This document shows positions 9,008 to 15,559 of a stretch of 26,655 nucleotides of DNA, piece by piece (the stretch's first letter is position 1; each line of letters opens with the position of its first letter). The stretch comes from JBFKQC01 sp041627895. GTDB lineage: Bacteria; Pseudomonadota; Alphaproteobacteria; Rhodobacterales; Rhodobacteraceae. The position numbers and the translations under genes are program-made. The notes under the pieces were generated by a model. It saw only the letters and a list, made by a program, of their open reading frames with translations, was not told the origin of the DNA and ran no database searches. The DNA is taken from positions 1-26,655 of the forward strand of contig JBFKQC010000056.1 of the NCBI GenBank assembly GCA_041627895.1, given 5' to 3'.

Positions 9008-9694
9008 TCAGAAAACCGCCTCGGCCCCGGCACGGATCGCGCTGATGTTGGCGCCGTAGGGCGATGGGTCGGACACCGATCCGCCTTTGAACACCGCCGA
9101 GCCTGCCACCAGAACGTCCGCGCCCGCCTCTGCCACGGTTCGGGCGGTTTCCGGGGTGATGCCGCCGTCGACCTGGATATGGATCGGGCGGTCGCCGATC
9201 TTTGCGCGAATCCGGGCGATCTTGGCGGTCATGTCGATGAACTTCTGCCCGCCGAAGCCGGGGTTCACGGTCATCACCAGCACCAGATCGACGAGGTCCA
9301 GAAGGTGCTCGACCGCCTCGGCCGGGGTGCCGGGGTTCAGCGCCACCCCGGCCCTGGCGCCTGCGCCGCGGATCGCCTGAAGGGTGCGGTGGATATGCGG
9401 CCCGGCCTCGACATGGGCGGTGATCAGGTCGCTGCCCGCCTCGGCAAAGGCCTCGATATAGGGATCGACCGGCGCAATCATCAGATGCACGTCCATGACC
9501 GTCTTGACGTGGGGGCGGAACGCTTTCACGGCGGGCGGGCCGAACGTGAGGTTCGGCACGAAATGACCGTCCATCACGTCGACATGCACCCAATCGGCCC
9601 CCTGGGCCTCGACCGCCTGAATCTCGCGCCCGAAATCGGCGAAATCGGCGCTGAGGATCGACGGGGCGATCTTGATCGAGCGGTCGAATATCAT
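9008..9694 (-). CDS. rpe: Ribulose-phosphate 3-epimerase
   Basis: Interconverts D-ribulose 5-phosphate and D-xylulose 5-phosphate in the pentose phosphate pathway (and the Calvin cycle where present). The 228-residue protein, the family's usual length, begins MIFDRSIKIAPSILSADFADFG. Metal and catalytic residues are in place: H37 and D39 in WVHVDVMDGHFVPN, H70 in DVHLM, and D176 in QVDGGIT. NPGFGGQKF is the phosphate/loop motif. The frame remains open upstream to 9844, but the ATG at 9694 gives the family N-terminus and has GGGGGA before it. It faces away from aroQ across 142 bp and stands alone as a transcription unit. Confidence 0.96.
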   Translation of the reverse strand: MIFDRSIKIAPSILSADFADFGREIQAVEAQGADWVHVDVMDGHFVPNLTFGPPAVKAFRPHVKTVMDVHLMIAPVDPYIEAFAEAGSDLITAHVEAGPHIHRTLQAIRGAGARAGVALNPGTPAEAVEHLLDLVDLVLVMTVNPGFGGQKFIDMTAKIARIRAKIGDRPIHIQVDGGITPETARTVAEAGADVLVAGSAVFKGGSVSDPSPYGANISAIRAGAEAVF

Positions 9695-9714
9695 CCTGTG
9701 GTCCCCCTGGCGGC

Positions 9715-9753
9715 CTGGACTTCGCATTACGAGGAACGGCGGGCGAGGTCCAG
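9715..9753. promoter_or_regulatory. Inverted repeat in the divergent rpe/aroQ gap
   Basis: CTGGACTTCGC and GCGAGGTCCAG pair at 10 of 11 positions (the other is a T-G wobble) across a 17-base spacer. The left arm starts 21 bp from the rpe start codon. It could be an operator for divergent promoters or a hairpin in the rpe leader. Nothing identifies a binding protein. Confidence 0.35.
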
Positions 9754-9836
9754 TGCCGGGCGAGCGCCCCGAAACGGGTTCGACAAGCCGCGCCGGACAC
9801 CGTATCAGGATCGAAACCGGGGAAAGGTTCCGCAAC

Positions 9837-10274
9837 GTGAGCAAGCGCGTCTACATCCTGAACGGCCCGAACTTCAACCTTCTGGGCAAGCGCCAGCCCG
9901 AGATCTACGGGTCCGAAACGCTGGATGACGTCGCCACGGCCTGCGCGGCGCTGGGCGGCGAACTCGGGCTCGACGTGCGGTGCCTGCAGTCCAACTACGA
10001 GGGCCAGATCATCGACTGGATTCACCAGGCGCGCGAGGACGCGGTCGCCATCGTGATCAATCCGGCCGCGCATTCGCACACCTCGGTCGCAATCCTCGAC
10101 GCCCTCAACACGTTCGAGGGCCCGGTGATCGAGGTGCACCTTTCGAACATCCACAAGCGCGAGGACTTCCGCCGCCACTCCTACGTCTCGCTTCGCGCCG
10201 ACGGGGTCATCGCGGGTTGCGGGACAGACGGGTATCTCTTTGCCCTGAGACGGATCGCGAAGCTGACGGGCTGA
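9837..10274 (+). CDS. aroQ: 3-dehydroquinate dehydratase, type II
   Basis: Third step of the shikimate pathway: dehydrates 3-dehydroquinate to 3-dehydroshikimate. The 145-residue length and motifs are those of the dodecameric type II enzyme: NGPNFNLLGKRQPEIYG with R19 and the catalytic Y24, SNYEGQIIDWIHQA, N75 and catalytic H81 in INPAAHSHTS, H101 in EVHLSNIHKRE, and a closing R-rich helix. The start is GTG at 9837 after GGAAAGG; the frame is open further upstream, but that sequence is unlike the family. It stands alone, convergent with the LacI-type gene. In many alphaproteobacteria accB and accC follow aroQ; here they do not. Confidence 0.96.
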   Translation: MSKRVYILNGPNFNLLGKRQPEIYGSETLDDVATACAALGGELGLDVRCLQSNYEGQIIDWIHQAREDAVAIVINPAAHSHTSVAILDALNTFEGPVIEVHLSNIHKREDFRRHSYVSLRADGVIAGCGTDGYLFALRRIAKLTG

Positions 10275-10332
10275 CCGGCACCGCTTCGGTACACGCGGCC
10301 TCGCCCGCAAGGCACTTCGGCACGGTGGCTGG

Positions 10333-11385
10333 TTACGGTCCGCCGCCTGGTGCCGGCGGGGCCGCACCGCCGGAATGCACGCGCGGTGCCCCCGTCGTGT
10401 CACGAACCACCAGTTGTGCGGCGATCTCCGAGACGGTCACGGGCATCTCCGGGTGGCGGATGCGGTCGAGCAGGACCTGCGCAAGCTGGCGTCCCAGCTG
10501 GTAAGGGGACACCGCCATCGTCGTCAGCGGCGGCGTCGCCACGGCCGCGTCCTGGATGTCGTCGAAGCCCACCACCGAAATGTCCCTACCGGGCTGCAGG
10601 CCGGATCGGATCAGGGCGAGGCATGCCCCCAGGGCGACCGTGTCGCCATTGCACACGACCGCGGTGGTCCGCGGATTGGCCTGGATCAGGTCCAGCATGG
10701 CGTTCATGCCGGCAAGCTTGTTGTCGGGCGAATTCCAGATGACCGGCTCGGCCAGTTCAAGGTCCGACATCACCCGGGTGTACCCGGCGATCCGATCCCT
10801 GCGGACAGCGGCCATCGCGGTGCCGCCAAGATAGGCGATCCTGCGATGACCGAGCTCGGCAAGATACCGCGTCGCGGCCGCCGTGGCCTCGGCGTTCCGG
10901 ATGCCCACGTGGTCGAACTCCTGTTTATCGGTCCGCCGCAGGAACGTCACCGCGGGGATGCCGTGCGCCTTCAGCAATTCGAACGTGTCCTGCGGCGTAT
11001 CCACTGCGGGAACCCACAACAGGCCGGCCCGGCCATTGCGAATGAACGCCTCGATATGGCGGCCCTGCCGCTCGGGGTCGTCGTGCGCGTCGAGAACCGA
11101 GACGAGGTATCCTTCGTCCTCCAGCAGATCGCTGACGCCCGCGATGACCTCGGCGTTGAACGGGTTGGCGATATGGTGAATCACGAAACCGATCTCGAGG
11201 TTCTGGCCAGAGCGCATGGACGCGGCGCGGTTGTCGGGGACATAGCGAAGCCGTTTCGCCGCCAGAAGCACCTTCTTGCGGGTCTTCTCCGAGATCCGGC
11301 CGGTGCCGCGAATCACCTGGCTGGCAGTCGAGATCGACACGCCGGCGGCCCTGGCGACTGTTTCGAGCTTCGGTCGGTCCGACAA
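10333..11385 (-). CDS. LacI-family transcriptional regulator
   Basis: LacI-type repressor of about 350 residues: helix-turn-helix at the N-terminus (RPKLETVARAAGVSISTASQV, then the hinge-proximal RLRYVPDNRAASMRSG) and a periplasmic-binding-type sugar domain (GFVIHHIANPFNAEVIAGV; AAVVCNGDTVALGACLALI; ISVVGFDDI). No ATG is available. I chose TTG at 11385, which gives the usual few residues before the helix-turn-helix and has AGGAA eight bases upstream. A longer version from TTG at 11436 would add 17 residues over an operator-like sequence. It is divergent from the carbohydrate ABC/GH63 operon and is the likely regulator of it. The Ala/Pro/Gly-rich tail (APRVHSGGAAPPAPGGGP) is probably unstructured. 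Confidence 0.92.
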   Translation of the reverse strand: MSDRPKLETVARAAGVSISTASQVIRGTGRISEKTRKKVLLAAKRLRYVPDNRAASMRSGQNLEIGFVIHHIANPFNAEVIAGVSDLLEDEGYLVSVLDAHDDPERQGRHIEAFIRNGRAGLLWVPAVDTPQDTFELLKAHGIPAVTFLRRTDKQEFDHVGIRNAEATAAATRYLAELGHRRIAYLGGTAMAAVRRDRIAGYTRVMSDLELAEPVIWNSPDNKLAGMNAMLDLIQANPRTTAVVCNGDTVALGACLALIRSGLQPGRDISVVGFDDIQDAAVATPPLTTMAVSPYQLGRQLAQVLLDRIRHPEMPVTVSEIAAQLVVRDTTGAPRVHSGGAAPPAPGGGP

Positions 11386-11397
11386 TTCGCAGATTCC

Positions 11398-11415
11398 TGA
11401 TATATCGATGTACCT
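11398..11415. promoter_or_regulatory. Second, weaker LacI-type operator-like site
   Basis: TGATATATCGATGTACCT shares its left half, TGATATA-CG, with the strong palindrome 109 bp away and is itself complementary at 6 of 9 positions around the central CG. It sits just upstream of the preferred TTG start of the repressor gene. A pair of sites would allow looping and autorepression; that is inference. Confidence 0.4.
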
Positions 11416-11498
11416 TTTATCTTCCAGCTTTTTCAAACCACATCAAGGGTTTTCTGAATTCCCGGCTACTTCGCGCTCGGCCGGTCGAAAACTTTCTG

Positions 11499-11524
11499 TT
11501 GACAGATGATATAACGATATATCA
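11499..11524. promoter_or_regulatory. TTGACA promoter element overlapping a near-perfect LacI-type operator
   Basis: TTGACA (11499-11504) is a consensus -35 reading rightward. Two bases later comes TGATATAACGATATATCA (11507-11524), an 18-bp palindrome with 8 of 9 matching pairs and a central CG, the usual design of LacI-family operators. The -10 on the plus strand is not obvious (TATCAA, spacing 15). The same block gives TTGATA on the minus strand, so it may serve the repressor gene itself. A rightward promoter here would now run into the IS element. Confidence 0.6.
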
Positions 11525-11624
11525 AAACGAGCGCCAACCGACGATGATGGCGGGTGTCGATGGGCAATCAACGGCCATCGCGCAGGGCCGTTATCTGAGG
11601 TCGGGTTCAGATCGGGCGGGCCGT

Positions 11625-11648
11625 GGGTCTTGCCTAGCTGCGAGGATG
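11625..11648 (+). repeat. IS left terminal inverted repeat
   Basis: Matches the right end (12321-12344, inverted) at 17 of 24 positions, with the outer GGGTC and the block TGCCTAG identical. Confidence 0.7.
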
Positions 11649-11675
11649 TGAAGCCGCCCAAGGCTTTGAACGGGA

Positions 11676-12335
11676 ATGAAAAACAAGTACGCCCGCCGAT
11701 CACGCATTTCCGAGGCCAAGACGCGCCAGATCGTGCGCTTCTTTGCCGCGGACCTGACGGCGGCGCAGACGGCCGAGCTGACCGGGCTCAACCGCAATAC
11801 CGTCAACCGTTTCTACCGCGCCCTGCGCGAACGTATCCTGACCGATTGTGAGCGCCGGCGGCCGGCCTTCGCCGGGGCGAACGATAGGAACCCGGCGCAA
11901 GGCAATGCCCGGCCGGTGCCTGCCGCCTGCAATGGCGCGATCGTCTTCGGCATCTTCGATTGCGACGGCCGGGTCTACACCGAGGTGGTTCCCGATGAGT
12001 CAAAGGCCACGCTGCGCGGCATGATCCGCGGCAAGGTCGACCGCACGACGGTAACGAGTTCCGACGATTGGCCGGGCTACCACGGTTTGGTGGACCTCGG
12101 CCACGGGCATTACCGGGTCGACCACGCCGGGCACGAAACGGCCGGTGGCCGGACCCCGATCAACGGTATCGAGGGGTTCTGGGGCCTGGCCAAGGTGCGG
12201 TTCGAGAAGTTCAAGGGCGTGCCGGCCGCGACGTTCCACCTGCATCTGAAAGAGACCGAATGGCGCTATAACCACCGCGCGCGCGACAAGTACAAGTTGC
12301 TGCTGTGCTATCTCAGGGAGAACCCCGTCACCTAG
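11676..12335 (+). CDS. IS1595-family transposase, probably defective
   Basis: The 219-residue protein has the N-terminal helix-turn-helix of this family (RISEAKTRQIVRFF; LTAAQTAELTGLNRNTVNRF) and the later part of the ISXO2-type DDE domain: VFGIFDCDGRVYTEVVPDESK, the second acidic site in SSDDWPGYHGL, and TPINGIEGFWGLAKVRFEKF with the third. The first catalytic region, normally a (E/D)VDESYFG block followed by a basic RRVRGKRG stretch, should lie at about residues 63-88. There the protein reads AFAGANDRNPAQGNARPVP, and neither alternative forward frame restores the motif. The gene is open end to end, so this looks like local replacement or heavy decay, and transposition activity is doubtful. 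Confidence 0.8.
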   Translation: MKNKYARRSRISEAKTRQIVRFFAADLTAAQTAELTGLNRNTVNRFYRALRERILTDCERRRPAFAGANDRNPAQGNARPVPAACNGAIVFGIFDCDGRVYTEVVPDESKATLRGMIRGKVDRTTVTSSDDWPGYHGLVDLGHGHYRVDHAGHETAGGRTPINGIEGFWGLAKVRFEKFKGVPAATFHLHLKETEWRYNHRARDKYKLLLCYLRENPVT

Positions 12336-12389
12336 GCATGACCCTGCGCGGGCCGGTGCCTGCGCGGTCGAATGGCCGGGGTGGTGTTG

Positions 12390-12420
12390 TTGACAGGTAT
12401 CGAAGGGCGCGTGCTAGCCT
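12390..12420 (+). promoter_or_regulatory. Candidate promoter of the ABC/GH63 operon
   Basis: TTGACA (12390-12395) is a consensus -35 just downstream of the IS. Candidate -10 elements are TGCTAG (17-bp spacing) or TAGCCT (19-bp spacing). This would give the operon its own promoter independent of the IS, with a leader of about 60 bases. Confidence 0.45.
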
Positions 12421-12438
12421 GAACCGCAACAAAAGAAT

Positions 12439-12456
12439 GTGCGCTGTCCAGCGCAC
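12439..12456 (+). promoter_or_regulatory. 18-bp palindrome in the leader of the ABC/GH63 operon
   Basis: GTGCGCTG-TC-CAGCGCAC is perfectly symmetrical over 8-bp arms. It lies about 20 bp after the candidate -10 and 30 bp before the start codon. It could be an operator (its sequence differs from the LacI-type site at 11507) or, as RNA, a 7-bp hairpin with a GUCC loop near the ribosome site. Confidence 0.5.
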
Positions 12457-12485
12457 CGAATTCGCAAACCAAAGGGAGGAGCGAA

Positions 12486-13754
12486 ATGACTTTCAGAAAA
12501 GGAGTTATCGGAGCCGCCTCGGGACTGACGATCCTGATGTCGGGTGCCGCCGTGCAGGCCGACGTCCTGTTCTGGTCAACCCAGGCCAAGCCGGTGGAAG
12601 AGGCTCAGGCGATGCGCGAGCAGGTTCTGGCAGGCGCCGGTCAGGCGGTCGACTATCAGCCGAACGACGACGGCCCGTTCCTGACGCGGCTTCAGGCCGA
12701 ATTGCAGGCCGGCACCGGCACCATCGGCGTGCTGGGTGCGCTCGAGGGGTCGTTCGCGGCGATGAACCCCGATGACCTGGTCGATCTTGACGATCTCGGC
12801 CTGATGTCATCGAGCGAGACGTTCAACGATCTGGCCCGGATGGGCACCGACAACCTGCAATACCTGCCCTGGATGCAGGCGAGCTATATCATGGCAGCCA
12901 ACAAGGAAGCGCTGCAGTACCTGCCCGAGGGCGCCGATATCGACGCGCTGAGCTATGACCAGCTGATCGCCTGGGCGGCTAATGTGCACGAAGCCGTGGG
13001 CGAGGCCAAGTTCGGCTTTCCGGCGGGTCCGAAGGGTCTGAAGCACCGCTTCTTCCAGGGCTACCTCTATCCGTCCTACACCAACGGCGTGGTCCGCACC
13101 TTCGCCTCGGACGAGGCCGTGACCGCGTGGGAGAAGTTCAAGGAGCTCTGGACGCATACGAACCCGGCGTCGACCAACTTTTCCTTCATGCAGGAACAGC
13201 TTCTCAGCGGTGACGCGTGGATCGTGTTCGACCACACCTCGCGCCTGGCGCAGGCGTTCAACGAGCGCCCGGACGATTTCGTGGCCTTCCCGGCGCCGGC
13301 AGGCCCGCATGGCCGCGGCTTCATGCCGGTTCTGGCCGGCATCGCGATCCCGCGGACCGCGCCCGACATGGAAGCGTCCAAGGCCCTGGTCGCCTACATG
13401 ATGAAGCCGGAAACCCAGATCGCGACGCTGCGGGCGACCAGCTTCTTCCCGGTGGTCGACGTGGAGTTTCCCGACGACATGCCGCCCGCGGTGCAGGCCG
13501 CCGGTGCGGCCGTGGCCAAGATGAGCGCCGCGGCAGACGCCAACCCCGGCCTGCTGCCCTCGGGTCTGGGTGACAAGGGCGGCGACTTCAGCCGCGTCTT
13601 CGTCGACACGTTCGAGCGCATCGTGCTCGCTGGTCATGACATCCGGGCCGTGCTGGATGACCACAAGGGCCAGCTTTCGGCGATCATGGAGGAATCCGGC
13701 GCGCCTTGCTGGGCCCCCGATGCGCCGTCCGAAGGCGCCTGCCCGGTCGAGTGA
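12486..13754 (+). CDS. Carbohydrate ABC transporter substrate-binding protein
   Basis: Periplasmic solute-binding protein of the family-1 type, 422 residues. MTFRKGVIGAASGLTILMSGAAVQA is a Sec signal peptide with cleavage expected before DVLFW. The mature part has the usual features: FWSTQAKPVEEAQAMREQVL, GTIGVLGALEGSFAAMNPDDLVDLDDLG, aromatic residues around YLPWMQASYIMAANKEALQYLPEG that may stack on a sugar, and the family block DAWIVFDHTSRLAQAFNERPDDFVAFPAPAGPHGRGFMPVLAGIAIP. The C-terminus carries two cysteines (PCWAPDAPSEGACPVE). An AAAGGGAGGAGCG ribosome site precedes the ATG. It is the first gene of the six-gene operon; the GH63 and isomerase neighbours suggest a mannosyl or glucosyl glycoside as ligand. 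Confidence 0.9.
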   Translation: MTFRKGVIGAASGLTILMSGAAVQADVLFWSTQAKPVEEAQAMREQVLAGAGQAVDYQPNDDGPFLTRLQAELQAGTGTIGVLGALEGSFAAMNPDDLVDLDDLGLMSSSETFNDLARMGTDNLQYLPWMQASYIMAANKEALQYLPEGADIDALSYDQLIAWAANVHEAVGEAKFGFPAGPKGLKHRFFQGYLYPSYTNGVVRTFASDEAVTAWEKFKELWTHTNPASTNFSFMQEQLLSGDAWIVFDHTSRLAQAFNERPDDFVAFPAPAGPHGRGFMPVLAGIAIPRTAPDMEASKALVAYMMKPETQIATLRATSFFPVVDVEFPDDMPPAVQAAGAAVAKMSAAADANPGLLPSGLGDKGGDFSRVFVDTFERIVLAGHDIRAVLDDHKGQLSAIMEESGAPCWAPDAPSEGACPVE

Positions 13755-13773
13755 CACCGATCGCCTGAAATCC

Positions 13774-13801
13774 CGGGTCCGGGCCCGCAGGCCCGGACCT
13801 G
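13774..13801 (+). other. Intercistronic stem-loop after the binding-protein gene
   Basis: GGTCCGGGCC-CGCA-GGCCCGGACC is a perfect 10-bp stem with a four-base loop (13776-13799), extendable by a G-T and a C-G pair. No T-run follows. It sits in the 90-bp gap before the first permease gene, the same place as the hairpin at 5747-5772 in the Liv-type operon, and may raise the ratio of binding protein to permease. That function is inferred. Confidence 0.75.
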
Positions 13802-13844
13802 CCCCGCGCCGCTCAACGGGTTCGCGTTAGTCAGGAACAGCCAG

Positions 13845-14690
13845 ATGAACGCACGAATATTGCCATACGTCCTAATCCTTCCGGTCACGATCTTTCTCTG
13901 TCTGTTCTTCCTCTACCCTTTTATCCTCGTGGCCCAGCTGGCGTTCACCACCGGCGCGGGGTTCACGCTCGACAACTTCCGCGAGGTGGTCAGCCACTGG
14001 AAATTCCCGATCTCGATGCGCAATACCTTGCTGCTGGCCGGCATCGTGGTGCCTGTGCAGCTGGCGCTGGCGCTCCTGATGGCGACGATGGTCACCAAGA
14101 TGGACAAAGGGCGCGACATGGTGCTCTACGTCTGGACCATCCCCCTGGGCATCTCCGACCTTGCCGCCGGACTGATCTGGCTGGCGATATTCGAGCAGTC
14201 CGGCTTTCTCAACACGATGATGGGCGCGCTCGGTCTTGTCGAACGCCCGGTCAACCTGCTGACCTTCCAGAACCCGGTTCTGGTGTTCGTGGCCATCGCG
14301 CTGGCCGAGATCTGGCGCGCCACGGCTATCATGCTGGTGATCCTGGTGGCCGGTATCGGCCTGATCCCCAAGGAATACTACGAGGCGGCCGAGGTCTTCG
14401 GCGCGTCGCCCTGGAAGCGGTTCGTCCGCATTACCCTGCCGCTTCTGCGCCCGTCTCTGCAGACCGCCCTGGTCCTGCGGGTGATCCTGGCATTCGAAGT
14501 CTTCGCCGTCGTCCAGGCGCTGGGCGGAACCCTGTTCCCGGTGCTGATGGGCGAGACCTATGCCTATCAGTTCGACCTGCTCAACAGCGGTGCGGCCGCG
14601 GCGATGGCGCTGATCATCCTGGTGATCTCGATCGCCGCGACGCTCGTCATCCTGCGCGTGCTGCGCGTACCGAAGGGGGCCACGATATGA
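13845..14690 (+). CDS. Carbohydrate ABC transporter permease (MalF/UgpA type)
   Basis: Inner-membrane permease of 281 residues with six predicted membrane segments, the first being ILPYVLILPVTIFLCLFFLYPFIL in two parts. The EAA coupling motif that contacts the ATPase is clear: EYYEAAEVFGASPWKRFVRITLPLLRPSL at about 180-208. There is no large periplasmic domain of the enteric MalF kind. The ATG at 13845 follows AGGAA. Its last four bases overlap the next gene (ATGA), so the two permeases are translationally coupled. Confidence 0.93.
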   Translation: MNARILPYVLILPVTIFLCLFFLYPFILVAQLAFTTGAGFTLDNFREVVSHWKFPISMRNTLLLAGIVVPVQLALALLMATMVTKMDKGRDMVLYVWTIPLGISDLAAGLIWLAIFEQSGFLNTMMGALGLVERPVNLLTFQNPVLVFVAIALAEIWRATAIMLVILVAGIGLIPKEYYEAAEVFGASPWKRFVRITLPLLRPSLQTALVLRVILAFEVFAVVQALGGTLFPVLMGETYAYQFDLLNSGAAAAMALIILVISIAATLVILRVLRVPKGATI

Positions 14691-15529
14691 CCGACGCGAC
14701 CGCCACCGCCGCCCCCGCGACCGACACGCGCAGGGCCGGGCGGTTCCTTTACCTCGCCGGCGTGGTTGTGCTTTGCGCCTGGGTGATCGTTCCGATCTAC
14801 TTTCTGCTGGTCAACACGCTGTCCTCGCCGGACACGGTGAACAGCTTTCCCAAGCCGTTCATCCCCGATTTCGATCTGGGCAGCCTGGCCTTCTTCGCCA
14901 AGTTCGCGGGGATGCTGACGGCACTGAAGAACTCGGTGATCGTGGCCGGCATGACGATGATCCTGTCGATCCTGATCGGCGCGCCCGCGGGCTATGCCCT
15001 GTCGCGGTTCGACTTCGCCGGCAAGGAGCTGTTTCGCCTGCTGATCCTCTTGACCCGGGCCTTCCCGCTGCCGCTGCTGGCGCTGCCCCTGGCGGTGTTC
15101 TTCATCCGCACCGGTCTGGACGATACCACCTTCGGCCTGGCGCTGGTGCATACGACGCTGGCGCTTCCGTTCGCGGTGCTGATCACGTTCTCGCTGTTCT
15201 CGGGCATTCCGATCGAACTGGAAGAGGCCGCCTGGACGCTGGGCTGCACCCGCGTGACGGCGTTCACCAAGGTGGTGCTGCCGCTGATCCTGCCGGGTAT
15301 CACGGCATCGGCGATCTTCGCCTTCGTGATCTCGTGGAACGAGGTTTTCGCGGCCGCGGTGCTGACCATCGAGAACCGGACACTGACCGCGTTCCTCTTG
15401 CAGAACCTCGACACGTCGCCGCTGCACCTGAAATTCGCCGGCGGCTTCATCCTCGTCGTGCCGGCGCTGATCTTCATCTTCGCGGTGCGCAAGTACCTTT
15501 TCGCCATGTGGGGTATCGCCAACCGCTAG
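14687..15529 (+). CDS. Carbohydrate ABC transporter permease (MalG/UgpE type)
   Basis: Second permease, 280 residues. A polar Ala/Thr-rich start (MTDATATAAPATDTRRAGR) precedes the first membrane segment. MalG-type features follow: NTLSSPDTVNSFPKPFIP, LKNSVIVAGMTMILSILIGAPAGYALSRF, and the EAA motif IPIELEEAAWTLGCTRVTAFTKVVLPLILPGI at about 177-208, then AFVISWNEVFAAAVL. The protein ends in RKYLFAMWGIANR. It overlaps the preceding permease by four bases and precedes the ATPase gene by 30 bp. Confidence 0.93.
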   Translation: MTDATATAAPATDTRRAGRFLYLAGVVVLCAWVIVPIYFLLVNTLSSPDTVNSFPKPFIPDFDLGSLAFFAKFAGMLTALKNSVIVAGMTMILSILIGAPAGYALSRFDFAGKELFRLLILLTRAFPLPLLALPLAVFFIRTGLDDTTFGLALVHTTLALPFAVLITFSLFSGIPIELEEAAWTLGCTRVTAFTKVVLPLILPGITASAIFAFVISWNEVFAAAVLTIENRTLTAFLLQNLDTSPLHLKFAGGFILVVPALIFIFAVRKYLFAMWGIANR

Positions 15530-15559
15530 CGCGGGCGGCCCGGACAGGAAAACAGAGAT

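Larger units (their letters stand above)
11625..12344 (+). mobile_element. IS1595-family (ISXO2/IS1016-type) insertion sequence, 720 bp
   Basis: The ends are terminal inverted repeats. The left starts GGGTCTTGCCTAGCTG (11625-11648) and the right, read inward, starts GGGTCATGCCTAGGTG (12344-12321); 17 of 24 positions match, including 14 of the first 16. Between them is one transposase gene whose stop codon falls inside the right repeat, as expected for a compact IS. It sits between the LacI-type regulator with its operator and the ABC/GH63 operon, so it probably entered an originally direct regulator-operon junction. Confidence 0.8.
11616..12355. repeat. Possible 8-bp direct repeat flanking the IS
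   Basis: GCGGGCCG occurs at 11616-11623 and again at 12348-12355, one base outside the left inverted repeat and three bases outside the right one. IS1595-family elements typically duplicate 8 bp. The unequal offset and the GC-rich context weaken the case. Confidence 0.35.

Noticed and set aside
8381..9928. 515-codon plus-strand open frame through the regulator end, the gene-free interval and rpe
   Set aside because: It overlaps two genes with clear family motifs and shows no domain of its own.
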